Source: Betaproteobacteria bacterium (GTDB lineage Bacteria; Pseudomonadota; Gammaproteobacteria; Burkholderiales; SG8-39). From it: a stretch of 64,000 nt of DNA. The stretch lies in contig VBCA01000015.1 in NCBI GenBank assembly GCA_005881575.1, forward strand, positions 1 through 64,000. Direction: 5' to 3'. Shown here piece after piece: positions 33,419-42,950 of the stretch. Made by a program: the position numbers and the translations under genes. The notes beneath the pieces were generated by a model. The model searched no databases. It saw only the letters and a list, made by a program, of their open reading frames with translations, and was not told where the DNA came from. Positions within the stretch are counted from its first letter, which is position 1; each line of letters begins with the position of its first letter.

Positions 33419-35880
33419 CAAGCGGCGGCGCGCTGAGGTTGCGCGGGCCGGAGCGCTTCGGACAGTCCGAGATCCTGCGGGAAATGGTCCACGCGGATCA
33501 CCTCGTCGCGCAGCTCCGCTGCGCGCTTGAGCAGGGCTTGCTCCTCGGCGCCGATGACATGCGCGGCGAGCGCAGCCTGCGCGAGCTCCTCGGCGGTTCT
33601 GCCGCGTATCGCCCCGGATTTCTGGGCCGCGCGGATCCTGGCCTCGACCGCTTCGGCCTTGATCGCCGCGTCGAGCGCGGCTTCTAGGCACCCGAGCGGT
33701 TCGCTCTCAGGCGTAGGGAGGTACATGCCGGCGCAAAGCCGGTCGCGAGCCGCCGACGGCGCGATGAGCAAGCGCGCGACTTCGTGCCCGAGCGCGTCGC
33801 TCGGTGGCGCGAAGTGCCGGCCGAGCGGGAAAGTCGCGAGGCGCAGGAACGAGCCGACCGCCCGCACCGGATAGTTCGCGAGCACCGCGTGCAGGGCTTC
33901 GGCCGCGCGGAACAGGGTATCCTGGAGCGACCAGTCGAGGAAGGGAAGATCGGCCTCCTGCCGGCCCTCGTCCTCGAAGCGCTTGAGCGTGGCCGAGGCA
34001 AGGTAGAGCATGGACAGTACGTCGCCCAGGCGCGCGGAGATCCTTTCCCGGCGCTTCAGCGACCCTCCGAGTACGAGCATCGAGATGTCGGCCGCATAGG
34101 CGAACGCGGCGGAAATCCGCGTGAGTTGCCGGTAGTAGCGGCGCGTCCGGGGCGCAGCCTTGGGCGAAACGGAAACGAAGCGCGATCCGGTGATCGCCAT
34201 GAGAAAGGCGCGCGTTTCGTTCGAAATGACGTGCCGGATGTGACCGAACAACGCGGCGTCGAAGCTCTTAAGATCACCCGCGCGCGCGGCGTTCATTTCC
34301 TTCAGCACGTAGGGATGGCAGCGGATTGCCCCCTGACCGAAGACGATGAGGTTGCGTGTCAGGATGTTGGCGCCCTCGACCGTGATTGCGATGGGCAGCT
34401 GCTGGTAGATTCGTCCCAGGAAGTTGTTGGGGCCGAGGCAGATTCCCTTGCCGCCGAGGATGTCCATCGCGTCGTTGACTACGGCTCGTCCGCGCTCGGT
34501 GAGGTGGTACTTGACGATCGCCGAGATCACCGAGGGTTTTTCGCCGAGGTCGACCGCGCCCGCGGTCATCGTGCGCGCGGCGTCCATCACGTAAAGGTTG
34601 CCGCCGATGCGCGCGAGCGCTTCCTCGATCCCCTCGAATTTTCCGATCGGCGTCTTGAACTGGCTGCGCACGCGCGCGTAGGCGCCGGTCGCGCGCGCGG
34701 CGAGCTTGGCGTAGCCCGTCCCCGAGGAAGGCAGCGAGATCGAACGTCCCGCGGCGAGGCACTCCATCAGCATCCTCCAGCCCTGGCCCGCCATTTTCGG
34801 CCCGCCGATGATCCAGTCGAGGGGCATGAACACGTCCTTGCCCCAGTTCGGCCCGTTCTGGAACACCGAGTTGAGAGGGTTGTGCCGCCGGCCGATGTTG
34901 ACGCCCGGCGTGTCGGTGCGCACCAGCGCGCAGGTGATGCCGATGTCTTCCTTCTCTCCGAGGAGATGGTCGGGATCGTGGAGGCGGAAAGCGAGCCCGA
35001 GCAGCGTGGAGATGGGACCCAGCGTGATATAGCGCTTCTCCCAGCTGACGCGCATGCCCAGCACTTCGCGGCCTTCCCAGATTCCCTTGCACACGATGCC
35101 CAAATCGGGAATCGACGCGGCGTCCGAGCCCGCGTGCGGATTGGTGAGGCCGAAGCAGGGAATTTCGAGTCCTTTCGCGAGGCGCGGCAGGGTGTGGTTC
35201 TTCTGCTCCTCGGTGCCGTAGTGAAGCAACAGCTCGGCAGGCCCGAGGGAATTCGGAACCATGACGTGCACCGTTGCCGCGCTGCACCGCGTCGCGAGCT
35301 TCTGGATCACCTGCGAATGCATGGTCGCGGAGAACTCCTTGCCGCCGTATTTCTTCGGGATGATCATCCCGAGGAAGCCCTTGTCCTTGATGAACTGCCA
35401 CGCGTGCGGCGGCAGATCCTGATAGATCTGCGTCGTCTCCCAGTCGTTTACCATCGCGCACAACTGCTCGGTCTCGTTGTCGAGGAAAGACTGCTCCTCG
35501 GCGGTGAGCTTCGGCCGCGGCAGCGCGAGCAGCTTTCCCCAGTCGGGGCGGCCGGAGAAAAGATCGCCATCCCACCACACGGTGCCGGCGTCGATCGCCT
35601 CCTGCTCGGTCTGGGACATTGCGGGAAGCTGGCCGCGATACCACGCGAGAAGGGGGCGCGAAACGAGCAAACGGCGCAAGGGCGTCGCGCCCAGCAGGAC
35701 ACTGCAAAAGACGAACAGTCCGGCGAGCACGGAGAAAGCATCCATTGCGAACGCTCCTCCGGCCAGGCCGGCGGGAAGCGCCACCGCGCCCGCGGCGATC
35801 CAGATCCATCCCGGCGATTTCAGATAGGCGAGCGCGAATGAAACGGCAACGACGGCGACGATCCAGGCAGCGACCGGCAT
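33418..35880 (-). CDS. fadE: acyl-CoA dehydrogenase, FadE type
   Basis: An 820-residue membrane-associated acyl-CoA dehydrogenase, close to E. coli FadE in length. The first 75 residues contain two or three hydrophobic segments. The dehydrogenase core has FIKDKGFLGMIIPKKYGGKEFSA, PCFGLTNPHAGSDAAS, the FAD region SFLG-like/IGRRHNPLNSVFQNGP, and MDILGGKGICLGPNNFLGR. The C-terminal DUF1974-type domain ends SEALRPAQPQRAAA. It performs the first oxidation of fatty acyl-CoA. The in-frame ATG at 35880 starts the hydrophobic N-terminus; longer starts are rejected. It is divergent from the ABC transporter gene. Confidence 0.9.
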   Translation of the reverse strand: MPVAAWIVAVVAVSFALAYLKSPGWIWIAAGAVALPAGLAGGAFAMDAFSVLAGLFVFCSVLLGATPLRRLLVSRPLLAWYRGQLPAMSQTEQEAIDAGTVWWDGDLFSGRPDWGKLLALPRPKLTAEEQSFLDNETEQLCAMVNDWETTQIYQDLPPHAWQFIKDKGFLGMIIPKKYGGKEFSATMHSQVIQKLATRCSAATVHVMVPNSLGPAELLLHYGTEEQKNHTLPRLAKGLEIPCFGLTNPHAGSDAASIPDLGIVCKGIWEGREVLGMRVSWEKRYITLGPISTLLGLAFRLHDPDHLLGEKEDIGITCALVRTDTPGVNIGRRHNPLNSVFQNGPNWGKDVFMPLDWIIGGPKMAGQGWRMLMECLAAGRSISLPSSGTGYAKLAARATGAYARVRSQFKTPIGKFEGIEEALARIGGNLYVMDAARTMTAGAVDLGEKPSVISAIVKYHLTERGRAVVNDAMDILGGKGICLGPNNFLGRIYQQLPIAITVEGANILTRNLIVFGQGAIRCHPYVLKEMNAARAGDLKSFDAALFGHIRHVISNETRAFLMAITGSRFVSVSPKAAPRTRRYYRQLTRISAAFAYAADISMLVLGGSLKRRERISARLGDVLSMLYLASATLKRFEDEGRQEADLPFLDWSLQDTLFRAAEALHAVLANYPVRAVGSFLRLATFPLGRHFAPPSDALGHEVARLLIAPSAARDRLCAGMYLPTPESEPLGCLEAALDAAIKAEAVEARIRAAQKSGAIRGRTAEELAQAALAAHVIGAEEQALLKRAAELRDEVIRVDHFPQDLGLSEALRPAQPQRAAA

Positions 35881-35999
35881 GGGTCCTCCGGAATGTTCTC
35901 TGGGGCTTTCAACGCAATACGGCATGATACGCTGCTCCGGCACCGCACGGCGGCACTTGATCCGCGGGTGTCCGCCTCCATGTAACATGGCACTCTTCC

Positions 36000-37835
36000 A
36001 TGGCCCACGATCACCGCAGCTTCGCCTTGCCCGTCCCGATGAAGGATTCCGCAGCGCCGAAACGGCGCAGCGAATGGCGTGCGCTCGGGATGCTCATACC
36101 CTATCTGTTGGAATACCGCGTCCGCGTGGGGATCGCGCTCGCGTTCCTGACCACCGCCAAGCTCGCCAACGTCGGCGTGCCGCTCGTCCTCAAGGAAGTG
36201 GTCGATTCGCTGGACGCGCAGACCGCCGTGCTGGTGCTGCCGCTCGCTCTGCTCGCCGCCTACGGCATCCTGCGCTTCTCGACCACGCTGTTCGCGGAGC
36301 TTCGCGACGTCGTATTCGTGCGCGTGACACAGCGCGCGATCCGCCGCGTCGCTCTCACCGTGTTCCGCCACATGCACAGCCTGTCGCTGCGCTTTCATCT
36401 GGAGCGACAGACGGGCGGCGTTTCGCGCGACATCGAGCGCGGCACGCGCGGGATCTCGACTCTCCTGAGCTACATGCTGTTCTCGATCGTTCCGGTGATC
36501 CTCGAGTTCAGCCTGGTGGCGGTCATCCTTCTCACCAAGTTCGACTGGCGCTTCGCGGCGGTCACCTTTGTCGCGGTTGCCCTCTACATCGCCTTCAGCG
36601 TGGCCATCACCGAGTGGCGCATGGAAATCCGCCGCCGCGCGAACGAGCTGGATTCGAAGGCCAACACGCGCGCGATCGACAGCCTGCTCAACTACGAAAC
36701 GGTGAAATACTTCAACAACGAGGAATACGAGGCGCGCCGGTACGACGAGAACCTGCAGAAGTACGAATCGGCGGCGGTGAAGAACGAAGCCTCGCTCGGG
36801 CTCCTCAACATCGGGCAGAGCTGCATCATCGCCGTCGCGGTGACGCTGCTGATGATCCTCGCGGCCGAGGGCGTAGTGGCGAAGACGCTGACGCTCGGCG
36901 ACCTGGTGCTCGTGAACGGCCTTTTGATCCAGCTCTACATCCCGCTCAATTTCCTGGGCATGGTGTACCGCGAGATCAAGCAGGCGCTCGCCGACATGGA
37001 CCGCATGTTCCGCCTGCTCACCCAGGACCGGGAGATACAGGACCGGTCGGATGCGGTGCCGCTGCCCCTTGGTAAAGGCGCGGGAAGCGCGACGGTGCGT
37101 TTCGAGCGTGTCGATTTCTCCTACGAGCCGCGGCGCCAGATCCTGTTTGACGTGTCCTTCGAGATCCCGGCCGGAAGCAAGGTCGCCGTGGTGGGCGCGA
37201 GCGGCTCGGGAAAATCCACCCTGGCGCGGCTGCTGTTCCGCTTCTACGACGTCAACGCGGGCCGCATCACCGTGAACGGCACCGACATCCGCGGCGTAAG
37301 CCAGTCGTCCCTGCGCGCGGCGATCGGCATCGTGCCGCAGGACACGGTGCTCTTCAACGACACGATTCTCTACAACATCCACTACGGGCGGCCGAGCGCA
37401 TCGCCCGAAGAGGTCATCGAGGCGGCGAAGGCGGCGCACATCCACGAATTCATCGAGAGCCTACCCGACCGGTATGAATCCCGAGTGGGGGAGCGGGGCC
37501 TCAAGCTCTCCGGGGGCGAGAAGCAGCGGGTCGCGATCGCCCGCGCCATCCTGAAAAACCCGAGCATCCTCATCTTCGACGAGGCCACCTCCGCGCTCGA
37601 TTCGGAAACCGAGCAAGGTATCCAGGCCGAGCTCGACCGCATCGCCCGGGGGCGCACTACCCTAGTGATCGCTCACCGCCTTTCCACACTCATGGACGCG
37701 GACCAGATTATCGTTCTGGATCAAGGCTGTATCCTGGAGCGGGGCACCCACAGGGAGTTGTTGGCGAAGGACGGGGTTTACGCCCAGATGTGGGCGCTGC
37801 AGCTGCAAGAGGAGGCCGAGGTGGCGGCAGCCTGA
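36000..37835 (+). CDS. ABC exporter, Atm1/ABCB7 type
   Basis: A 611-residue half-transporter with six membrane helices followed by an ATPase domain. LLNYETVKYFNNEEYEARRYDENLQKYE is the substrate-binding signature of the Atm1/HMT1 family, which moves glutathione-linked compounds and sulfur species across the membrane. The Walker A motif is GASGSGKST (about 399), the signature LSGGEKQR (about 502) and Walker B ILIFDEATSALD (about 524). It works as a homodimer. No strong ribosome site precedes the ATG; a palindrome CCATGT-A-ACATGG lies just upstream. Confidence 0.9.
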   Translation: MAHDHRSFALPVPMKDSAAPKRRSEWRALGMLIPYLLEYRVRVGIALAFLTTAKLANVGVPLVLKEVVDSLDAQTAVLVLPLALLAAYGILRFSTTLFAELRDVVFVRVTQRAIRRVALTVFRHMHSLSLRFHLERQTGGVSRDIERGTRGISTLLSYMLFSIVPVILEFSLVAVILLTKFDWRFAAVTFVAVALYIAFSVAITEWRMEIRRRANELDSKANTRAIDSLLNYETVKYFNNEEYEARRYDENLQKYESAAVKNEASLGLLNIGQSCIIAVAVTLLMILAAEGVVAKTLTLGDLVLVNGLLIQLYIPLNFLGMVYREIKQALADMDRMFRLLTQDREIQDRSDAVPLPLGKGAGSATVRFERVDFSYEPRRQILFDVSFEIPAGSKVAVVGASGSGKSTLARLLFRFYDVNAGRITVNGTDIRGVSQSSLRAAIGIVPQDTVLFNDTILYNIHYGRPSASPEEVIEAAKAAHIHEFIESLPDRYESRVGERGLKLSGGEKQRVAIARAILKNPSILIFDEATSALDSETEQGIQAELDRIARGRTTLVIAHRLSTLMDADQIIVLDQGCILERGTHRELLAKDGVYAQMWALQLQEEAEVAAA

Positions 37836-37914
37836 GCCAACGAACGCATCTGTCTTAGGACAGCGTCATGAGCGTGACCTCGTGTGAAGTGTCACGTGTA
37901 TCCTGTTATTTTCG

Positions 37915-37943
37915 TTGCAAATTAATTTAGCCAAGGCTAAACT
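37915..37943 (+). promoter_or_regulatory. candidate sigma-70 promoter for pbpG
   Basis: TTGCAA (37915-37920) and TAAACT (37938-37943) are separated by exactly 17 bases, each matching four of six consensus positions. The -10 box lies about 30 bases before the GTG start, leaving a short leader with GGAGG. The small palindrome TTAGCC-AA-GGCTAA overlaps the spacer and may be an operator, which is inference. Confidence 0.4.
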
Positions 37944-37973
37944 GGCCGGCCCGACAACAAACTGGGAGGAAGG

Positions 37974-38870
37974 GTGCGGTTCCTCGCGATTTCGCTCCTT
38001 GCACTGGCGGTCGTTTCGACTGCGGCGTCTGCGCGCGAGCTGCGCCAACCGGCGCTGAAATCCCAGGCGGCGCTGGTCGTCGACCAGCAATCCGGTGAAA
38101 TCCTCCTCGGCAAGAACATGGAATCGAAGTTGCCGATCGCGTCGCTCACCAAGCTGATGACCGCGATCGTCACGCTGGACGCAGAGCTCGACGCGGACGA
38201 GCCGGTGACGATCACCAAGGCGGACGTCGACAGGCTGCGCGGCTCGCACTCCCGACTGCAGGTCGGTACTACGCTCACGCGCGACGAGCTGCTGCACCTC
38301 GCGCTCATGGCCTCGGAAAACCGCGCCGCCTCCGCGATCGCCAGCTCCTACCCGGGCGGAAAGGACTCGTGCGTGCTGGCGATGAACCTGAAGGCGCAAC
38401 TGCTCGGCATGTCGGGCACGCGCTTCGAGGACGGCACCGGGCTTTCCGGCCGCAACGTGTCCACCGCGCAGGACCTGGCGAAACTCGTGCAAGCCGCGCA
38501 CGCCTACCCCAAGATCCGCGACTATACGACCTCGACTTCGTACCAGGTCAAGATCGGGCGCCGCGCGATGCGCTTCGGCAACACCAACAATCTCACCCGC
38601 AGCTCCCGCTGGGACATCGGTCTGTCCAAGACCGGGTACATCGCCGAGGCGGGCCGGTGTCTGGTCATGCAGGTGACGCTGGCGGAGCGTTCGATTATCA
38701 TCGTGCTCCTGGACTCCTGGGGCAAGTACACTCGTGTCGGCGACGCGACTCGCATACGTCAATGGCTGGAATTCGCCTCCGGCCGGTCCAATGTACGCCA
38801 GACATCCGCGGCCTTGCCGCCCCAGAGCGACTTCCCTTTTATCCACGCACGGAACGCCTGGCCGGGCTAG
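37974..38870 (+). CDS. pbpG: D-alanyl-D-alanine endopeptidase (PbpG/PBP7)
   Basis: A 298-residue periplasmic serine penicillin-binding protein with a signal peptide ending near TAASA. All three active motifs are present: SLTK with S57 and K60, SEN at 114-116, and KTG at 219-221. In the PBP7 class it cleaves peptide cross-links of murein. The start is GTG at 37974, with GGAGG a few bases upstream. The egtD gene follows 15 bases later on the same strand. Confidence 0.9.
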   Translation: MRFLAISLLALAVVSTAASARELRQPALKSQAALVVDQQSGEILLGKNMESKLPIASLTKLMTAIVTLDAELDADEPVTITKADVDRLRGSHSRLQVGTTLTRDELLHLALMASENRAASAIASSYPGGKDSCVLAMNLKAQLLGMSGTRFEDGTGLSGRNVSTAQDLAKLVQAAHAYPKIRDYTTSTSYQVKIGRRAMRFGNTNNLTRSSRWDIGLSKTGYIAEAGRCLVMQVTLAERSIIIVLLDSWGKYTRVGDATRIRQWLEFASGRSNVRQTSAALPPQSDFPFIHARNAWPG

Positions 38871-38885
38871 ATTCCGGCCCGCGGC

Positions 38886-39878
38886 ATGAACCCCCAGCCC
38901 TCGCTCGAGGCCCGGGCACCTGGGGTGGTCCGCTTCTACAGCTTTCTTCCACGTGCGCAAGGGCTCTCGGAGGACGTGCTCGCCGGCCTTGCGCTTCCCC
39001 AGAAGAGCATTCCGCCGAAGTATTTCTACGACGAACAGGGCTGCCGCCTGTTCGAGGCGATCTGCGAGCTGCCCGAGTACTACCTGACGCGCACCGAGAT
39101 GGCCATCCTGCACGGCAATATCGCGGAAATCGCGCAATTCGTCGGGCCCGAGGCCCAGCTGATCGAATTCGGCAGCGGCGTGCAAGCCAAGACGCGCATC
39201 CTGATCCAGGCGCTGCAGACGCAGTTGTACGTTCCGATCGACATCGCGATCGATACGCTGCGTGCTTCGTCAAGCGAGCTTGCCCGTCGCTTTCCCTTCC
39301 TCAACATCGTCGGCATCTGCGCCGATCATACGCGGCCCATCGCCCTGCCCGAGTTCGTAGGGGTGCCGATCCGCAGGAAGACGGTGTTTTTTCCCGGCTC
39401 CACTATCGGCAATTTCACTCCCGCCGAGGCGCTCGTTTTTTTGAGGCAGGCGCGCAAGATGGCGGGGGCGGGCGGAGTCCTCCTGATCGGCGTGGATCTC
39501 AAAAAGGACAAAGCCACTCTGGATGCCGCCTACGCCGACGGCAGGGGCGTCACGGAGCAGTTCAACCTCAACCTGTTGCACCGGATCAATCGCGAGCTCG
39601 CGGCGGATTTCCAGGTGAAGCGCTTCCGCCACAAGGCCTTCTACGACCCTATCCTCGGCCGCGTCGAGATGCACCTGGAGAGCCAGTACTCGCAGTTCGT
39701 GCACGTCGCCGGCCGGCGGTTCGATTTTGCGCCCGGCGAAACCATCCATACCGAAATTTCCTGTAAGTACTCGATCGCCGAATTCCAGGAGCTGGGCAAA
39801 CGGGCCGGGTTCACTCCCGAAAAAGTCTGGACCGATTCCGAACAGCTGTTCAGCGTCCACGGAATGGTCGCATCCTAG
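38886..39878 (+). CDS. egtD: L-histidine N-alpha-methyltransferase EgtD
   Basis: A 330-residue SAM-dependent enzyme that trimethylates histidine to hercynine, the first step of ergothioneine synthesis. PPKYFYDEQGCRLFEAICELPEYYLTRTE is the strongly conserved opening, IEFGSGVQAKTRIL the SAM loop, FFPGSTIGNFTP an active-site loop, and HTEISCKYS holds the Glu/Ser pair binding histidine. No egtB (sulfoxide synthase) is adjacent; the upstream neighbour is pbpG. Either egtB is elsewhere or this protein makes hercynine only. Confidence 0.9.
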   Translation: MNPQPSLEARAPGVVRFYSFLPRAQGLSEDVLAGLALPQKSIPPKYFYDEQGCRLFEAICELPEYYLTRTEMAILHGNIAEIAQFVGPEAQLIEFGSGVQAKTRILIQALQTQLYVPIDIAIDTLRASSSELARRFPFLNIVGICADHTRPIALPEFVGVPIRRKTVFFPGSTIGNFTPAEALVFLRQARKMAGAGGVLLIGVDLKKDKATLDAAYADGRGVTEQFNLNLLHRINRELAADFQVKRFRHKAFYDPILGRVEMHLESQYSQFVHVAGRRFDFAPGETIHTEISCKYSIAEFQELGKRAGFTPEKVWTDSEQLFSVHGMVAS

Positions 39879-39918
39879 GCGTCCGTCGCTTTCCGAGGTC
39901 TGCGTCCCGGATGAGGGA

Positions 39919-40974
39919 TCAGTGCTGCGACCGGTCGACGATGATGCGCTTGTACAGATCCAGCCACTTTTCGTAGTCGTCGATCGCCTCCTGCGCATTC
40001 ACGATTTTGATGGCCTGGCGGTCGCTCACCAGGCGCCGCACCGGAGTGTCGTAGTTCTTGTTCGCAGGCACGCGGTGGACTTCCGTGTAGAAGCGCTGGC
40101 CGTCGGTCAGCATGTAGTCGTAGAAAAGCGCTGCAGCGTTGGGATGGGGCGCGCGCCGCGAGACCGCGACTGCTGAGGGCAGCACCACGGCGGGCGGCAG
40201 GATGAACCAATCGACCGGAGCGGACTTGGCCTTCATGCGATCGGCGTCGTGGCTGTAGATCCCCAGCATCAGGGGAATTTCTCCGGCTGCGACCAGGACG
40301 GCGCTGTGATTGTGGCCGGTGCGCACTGCCAGGCCGTTGTCGGCAATGCGCCGGAACAGCTCGAGCCCCGCTTTCTCCCCGAGCGATTCGACCAGAGCCG
40401 CGAACCATTCCACGTTCGTGGATTCGACGCCGATGCGCTTCTTCCATTTCGGGTCGAGCAGCGCCTGCCAGGACTTCGGCACGTCCGCGGGCCTCACCAA
40501 CTGGGTGTTGTAGGCGTAGACGAGCAGATTGAGCCGGTCGGGTGCCCACTCGCCGTGGGAGGGCATGACCTCGGGGAGCAATTCCTGCTCGATGTAGGGC
40601 GAGTTCATTTTCTGCAGCAGCTTTTCGCGCGCGAGCGCCTCGATCTGCGGGGCGTTGGTCTCGAGCACGTCGAACTCGAAGCGACTCCCGCGCGTTTCGC
40701 TGAGCACGCGCTGCAGGATGTGCGCCTGGCTGCCGCGCCAGAACTTCACGCCAACCCCGTAGCGGCGCTTGAAGTCGGCGACGAGCTTGAGCTGGTCGTC
40801 CTGCGTGAGGGAGGAGTACAGCATCAGCTCGCCCTCTTTCTTCGCGCCCGCGATCAGGCGCGCCGTCCGGTCGGGACCCGAATACGCGGCGACCGCTGCC
40901 ACGCCGGGCGTGGGCTCCACGCCGAACGCCGGCAGCGCGAGGAGAACGCTAAAGACGAAGCAGGTGAGCCGCAT
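39919..40974 (-). CDS. ABC transporter substrate-binding protein, family 1 (Fe/putrescine-type fold)
   Basis: A 351-residue periplasmic binding protein with a short signal peptide (ending near ALPAFG). AKKEGELMLYSSLTQDDQLKLVADFKRRYGVGVKFW is the typical opening of the family that includes ferric-iron receptors such as FutA. However, iron-ligating tyrosines cannot be confirmed by eye, so the ligand is open. No ABC permease is beside it. Its start overlaps the amidohydrolase end by 26 bases, so the two are cotranscribed and may handle the same compound. Confidence 0.8.
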   Translation of the reverse strand: MRLTCFVFSVLLALPAFGVEPTPGVAAVAAYSGPDRTARLIAGAKKEGELMLYSSLTQDDQLKLVADFKRRYGVGVKFWRGSQAHILQRVLSETRGSRFEFDVLETNAPQIEALAREKLLQKMNSPYIEQELLPEVMPSHGEWAPDRLNLLVYAYNTQLVRPADVPKSWQALLDPKWKKRIGVESTNVEWFAALVESLGEKAGLELFRRIADNGLAVRTGHNHSAVLVAAGEIPLMLGIYSHDADRMKAKSAPVDWFILPPAVVLPSAVAVSRRAPHPNAAALFYDYMLTDGQRFYTEVHRVPANKNYDTPVRRLVSDRQAIKIVNAQEAIDDYEKWLDLYKRIIVDRSQH

Positions 40975-42043
40975 TTTCGCCCAGGATCTTGTCCTTCTGC
41001 CGGGCGGTGAGGTCCTTGCGCGCGCGGATGCTTGCGACCGTATGCGGAAACTCCGAGTCGAAGTGCGGATAGTCGCTCGCCATGAGGATGTGGTCTTCGC
41101 CGATCTCGGCGATCGGCCGCGCGAGATCGGCTTCGTCGGCCTCGCAAGTCACGTAACAGTTGCGGCGTATGTACTCCGAAGGTGCCATCTTGAGCATGCC
41201 CGAGATCTGCGGGAAGTCCTTCGCCCATTCCCAGTCGTCGTCCATGCGGTGCATCCAGTACAGGATCCACTCGGCGCTGCACTCGAAGAACACGACCTTG
41301 AGCTCGGGAAATTTCTCGAACACGCCTCCCAAAACGAGCGCCACCAGGGCCGCGCTGCAGTTGGTCGGGCGCCCGAGCACGTGCGTCTTGTAGAAATTGT
41401 CGAACCTGTCGACCAGCTCGCCGTTGCTGTTGGGATGGCACAGCAGCGGAACGCCGAGCTCTTCCGCCGCCTGGTAGTAAGGGTAGAAGCTCGGGTCGTC
41501 CAGATTGCGCGTTCCGCAATAAGGCACGAGGTGCGAAGTCCTGAAGCCGAGCTCCTTCACGCAGCGGCGCAACTCGTCCGCCATGGCTTCGGGACAGCCC
41601 GCCGGCGCCATCGCCACCGGCAGAAAAATATTCTCATGGCCCTTCACCAGCTTCGCCACCCAATCGTTGAAGAGGCGCGCGCACTCGCGTCCGAGCCCGC
41701 CGATGTTCGAGGTCGCGACGGTGATCTGCGTCGGGAACAGCAGTTGCTTGTCGATGCCTTCCCTGGCGAGGTCCTCGCGGCGGCGCGCCATGTCGTAGCC
41801 GCCCACTTGCCGGGCCGCGATATCGCCCCCGCGCCAGCGGGTCTTCGGGTCGTAGATATAGGGGTGCCGGTGCGCGGCGTGGCCTTGCGGGCTGATGGGG
41901 TCGAGCGAATGCAGGAACTTCGTGTTGTGCGTGCGCCCGTCATTCAGCTTGACCGGCCTGAAACGCTCGTACGGACCGTCGAGCTTGTAGACCTCGTCCA
42001 TGAAATAACCTTCGCGCAGATGGGAATCGAAGTCGATGATCAT
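40949..42043 (-). CDS. amidohydrolase family 2 (ACMSD-like barrel) protein
   Basis: A 364-residue metal-dependent hydrolase or decarboxylase. MIIDFDSHLREG carries the D-x-H type metal motif, LCHPNS a barrel His, and ASDYPHFDSEFP the conserved metal-binding Asp near the C-terminus. This pattern is typical of 2-amino-3-carboxymuconate-semialdehyde decarboxylase relatives acting on aromatic or hydroxylated acids. The ATG at 42043 starts the conserved sequence; the longer frame upstream looks non-coding. It is divergent from lutA and coupled to the solute-binding gene. Confidence 0.82.
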   Translation of the reverse strand: MIIDFDSHLREGYFMDEVYKLDGPYERFRPVKLNDGRTHNTKFLHSLDPISPQGHAAHRHPYIYDPKTRWRGGDIAARQVGGYDMARRREDLAREGIDKQLLFPTQITVATSNIGGLGRECARLFNDWVAKLVKGHENIFLPVAMAPAGCPEAMADELRRCVKELGFRTSHLVPYCGTRNLDDPSFYPYYQAAEELGVPLLCHPNSNGELVDRFDNFYKTHVLGRPTNCSAALVALVLGGVFEKFPELKVVFFECSAEWILYWMHRMDDDWEWAKDFPQISGMLKMAPSEYIRRNCYVTCEADEADLARPIAEIGEDHILMASDYPHFDSEFPHTVASIRARKDLTARQKDKILGENAAHLLRL

Positions 42044-42198
42044 GCTGGAGGTCTTGGATTCGGAGTTGGGCGTCGGGTCGTCGCCGGATGTCGAATGAGG
42101 CAATTCTAAACCACGACATGGAGCCCGCGCTTCGAAGGCGCCGGAGTCCCGCGTGCTATGATTTCGGCGCCACCCGTTCAACCCGTTTTCCCGAGTTC

Positions 42199-42930
42199 AT
42201 GCGCGTCGGCCTGTTCGCAACCTGCCTCGTGGATCTCATGCGGCCTTCGATCGCATTTGCCGCGCTCAAGCTCCTGGAGAACGCCGGATACGAGGTGACG
42301 GTGCCGGCGGCGCAGACCTGCTGCGGGCAGCCCGGCTGGAACTCCGGCGACCGGGAGTCCGCACGGTCGCTCGCCGAGAAGCTGATCGTCGAGTTCGAAG
42401 ACTGCCGCTACGTGGTCGTGCCTTCGGGCTCGTGCGCCGGGATGATCCGCGCGCATTTCCCCGAGGTCTTCGCGGACGAGCCCGCAATGCTCGCGAAGGC
42501 GCGGGAGCTGGCCGGGCGCACGTACGAGCTCACGGAATTCCTGACCAAGATTGCGAAGCGCGGGGTCGTTTCCGCGAGCTTCGACGGCACGGTGACCTAT
42601 CACGATTCGTGCTCGGGTCTGAGAGAGATCGGCGTGAAGGCACAGCCGCGGCAGCTCCTCGCGAAAGTGGCGGGGCTCAAGCTCATCGAGATGGAAGAGT
42701 GCGAGACCTGCTGCGGCTTCGGCGGCACTTTTTCCATCAAGTACGGCGACATCTCCTCGGCGATGGCGGAAAAAAAGTGCGCGAACATCGAGGCGAGCGG
42801 CGCGCAAGCCGTCGTGCTCGGCGACCTGGGCTGCATGCTGAACATCGAGGGGCGGCTGCGCCGCCGCGGAGACGCGAAGACGCGGGTGCTGCACGTCGCC
42901 GAAGTGCTGGCCGGGCCGACCGAGGGTTAG
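42199..42930 (+). CDS. lutA: LutA/YkgE-type (Fe-S)-binding subunit of lactate oxidation
   Basis: A 243-residue protein with two CCG-type domains: AAQTCCGQPGWNSG near residue 32 and EECETCCGFGGTFSIK near 175, plus PSGSCAGM and HDSCSGLRE. These Cys clusters bind Fe-S, as in LutA, which acts with LutB (and normally LutC) to oxidise L-lactate to pyruvate. The ATG at 42199 begins RVGLFATCLVDLM, the usual family start. lutB follows after about 20 bases. It diverges from the amidohydrolase gene. Confidence 0.88.
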   Translation: MRVGLFATCLVDLMRPSIAFAALKLLENAGYEVTVPAAQTCCGQPGWNSGDRESARSLAEKLIVEFEDCRYVVVPSGSCAGMIRAHFPEVFADEPAMLAKARELAGRTYELTEFLTKIAKRGVVSASFDGTVTYHDSCSGLREIGVKAQPRQLLAKVAGLKLIEMEECETCCGFGGTFSIKYGDISSAMAEKKCANIEASGAQAVVLGDLGCMLNIEGRLRRRGDAKTRVLHVAEVLAGPTEG

Positions 42931-42950
42931 CGCCTTTGCAGATCCAAGCG

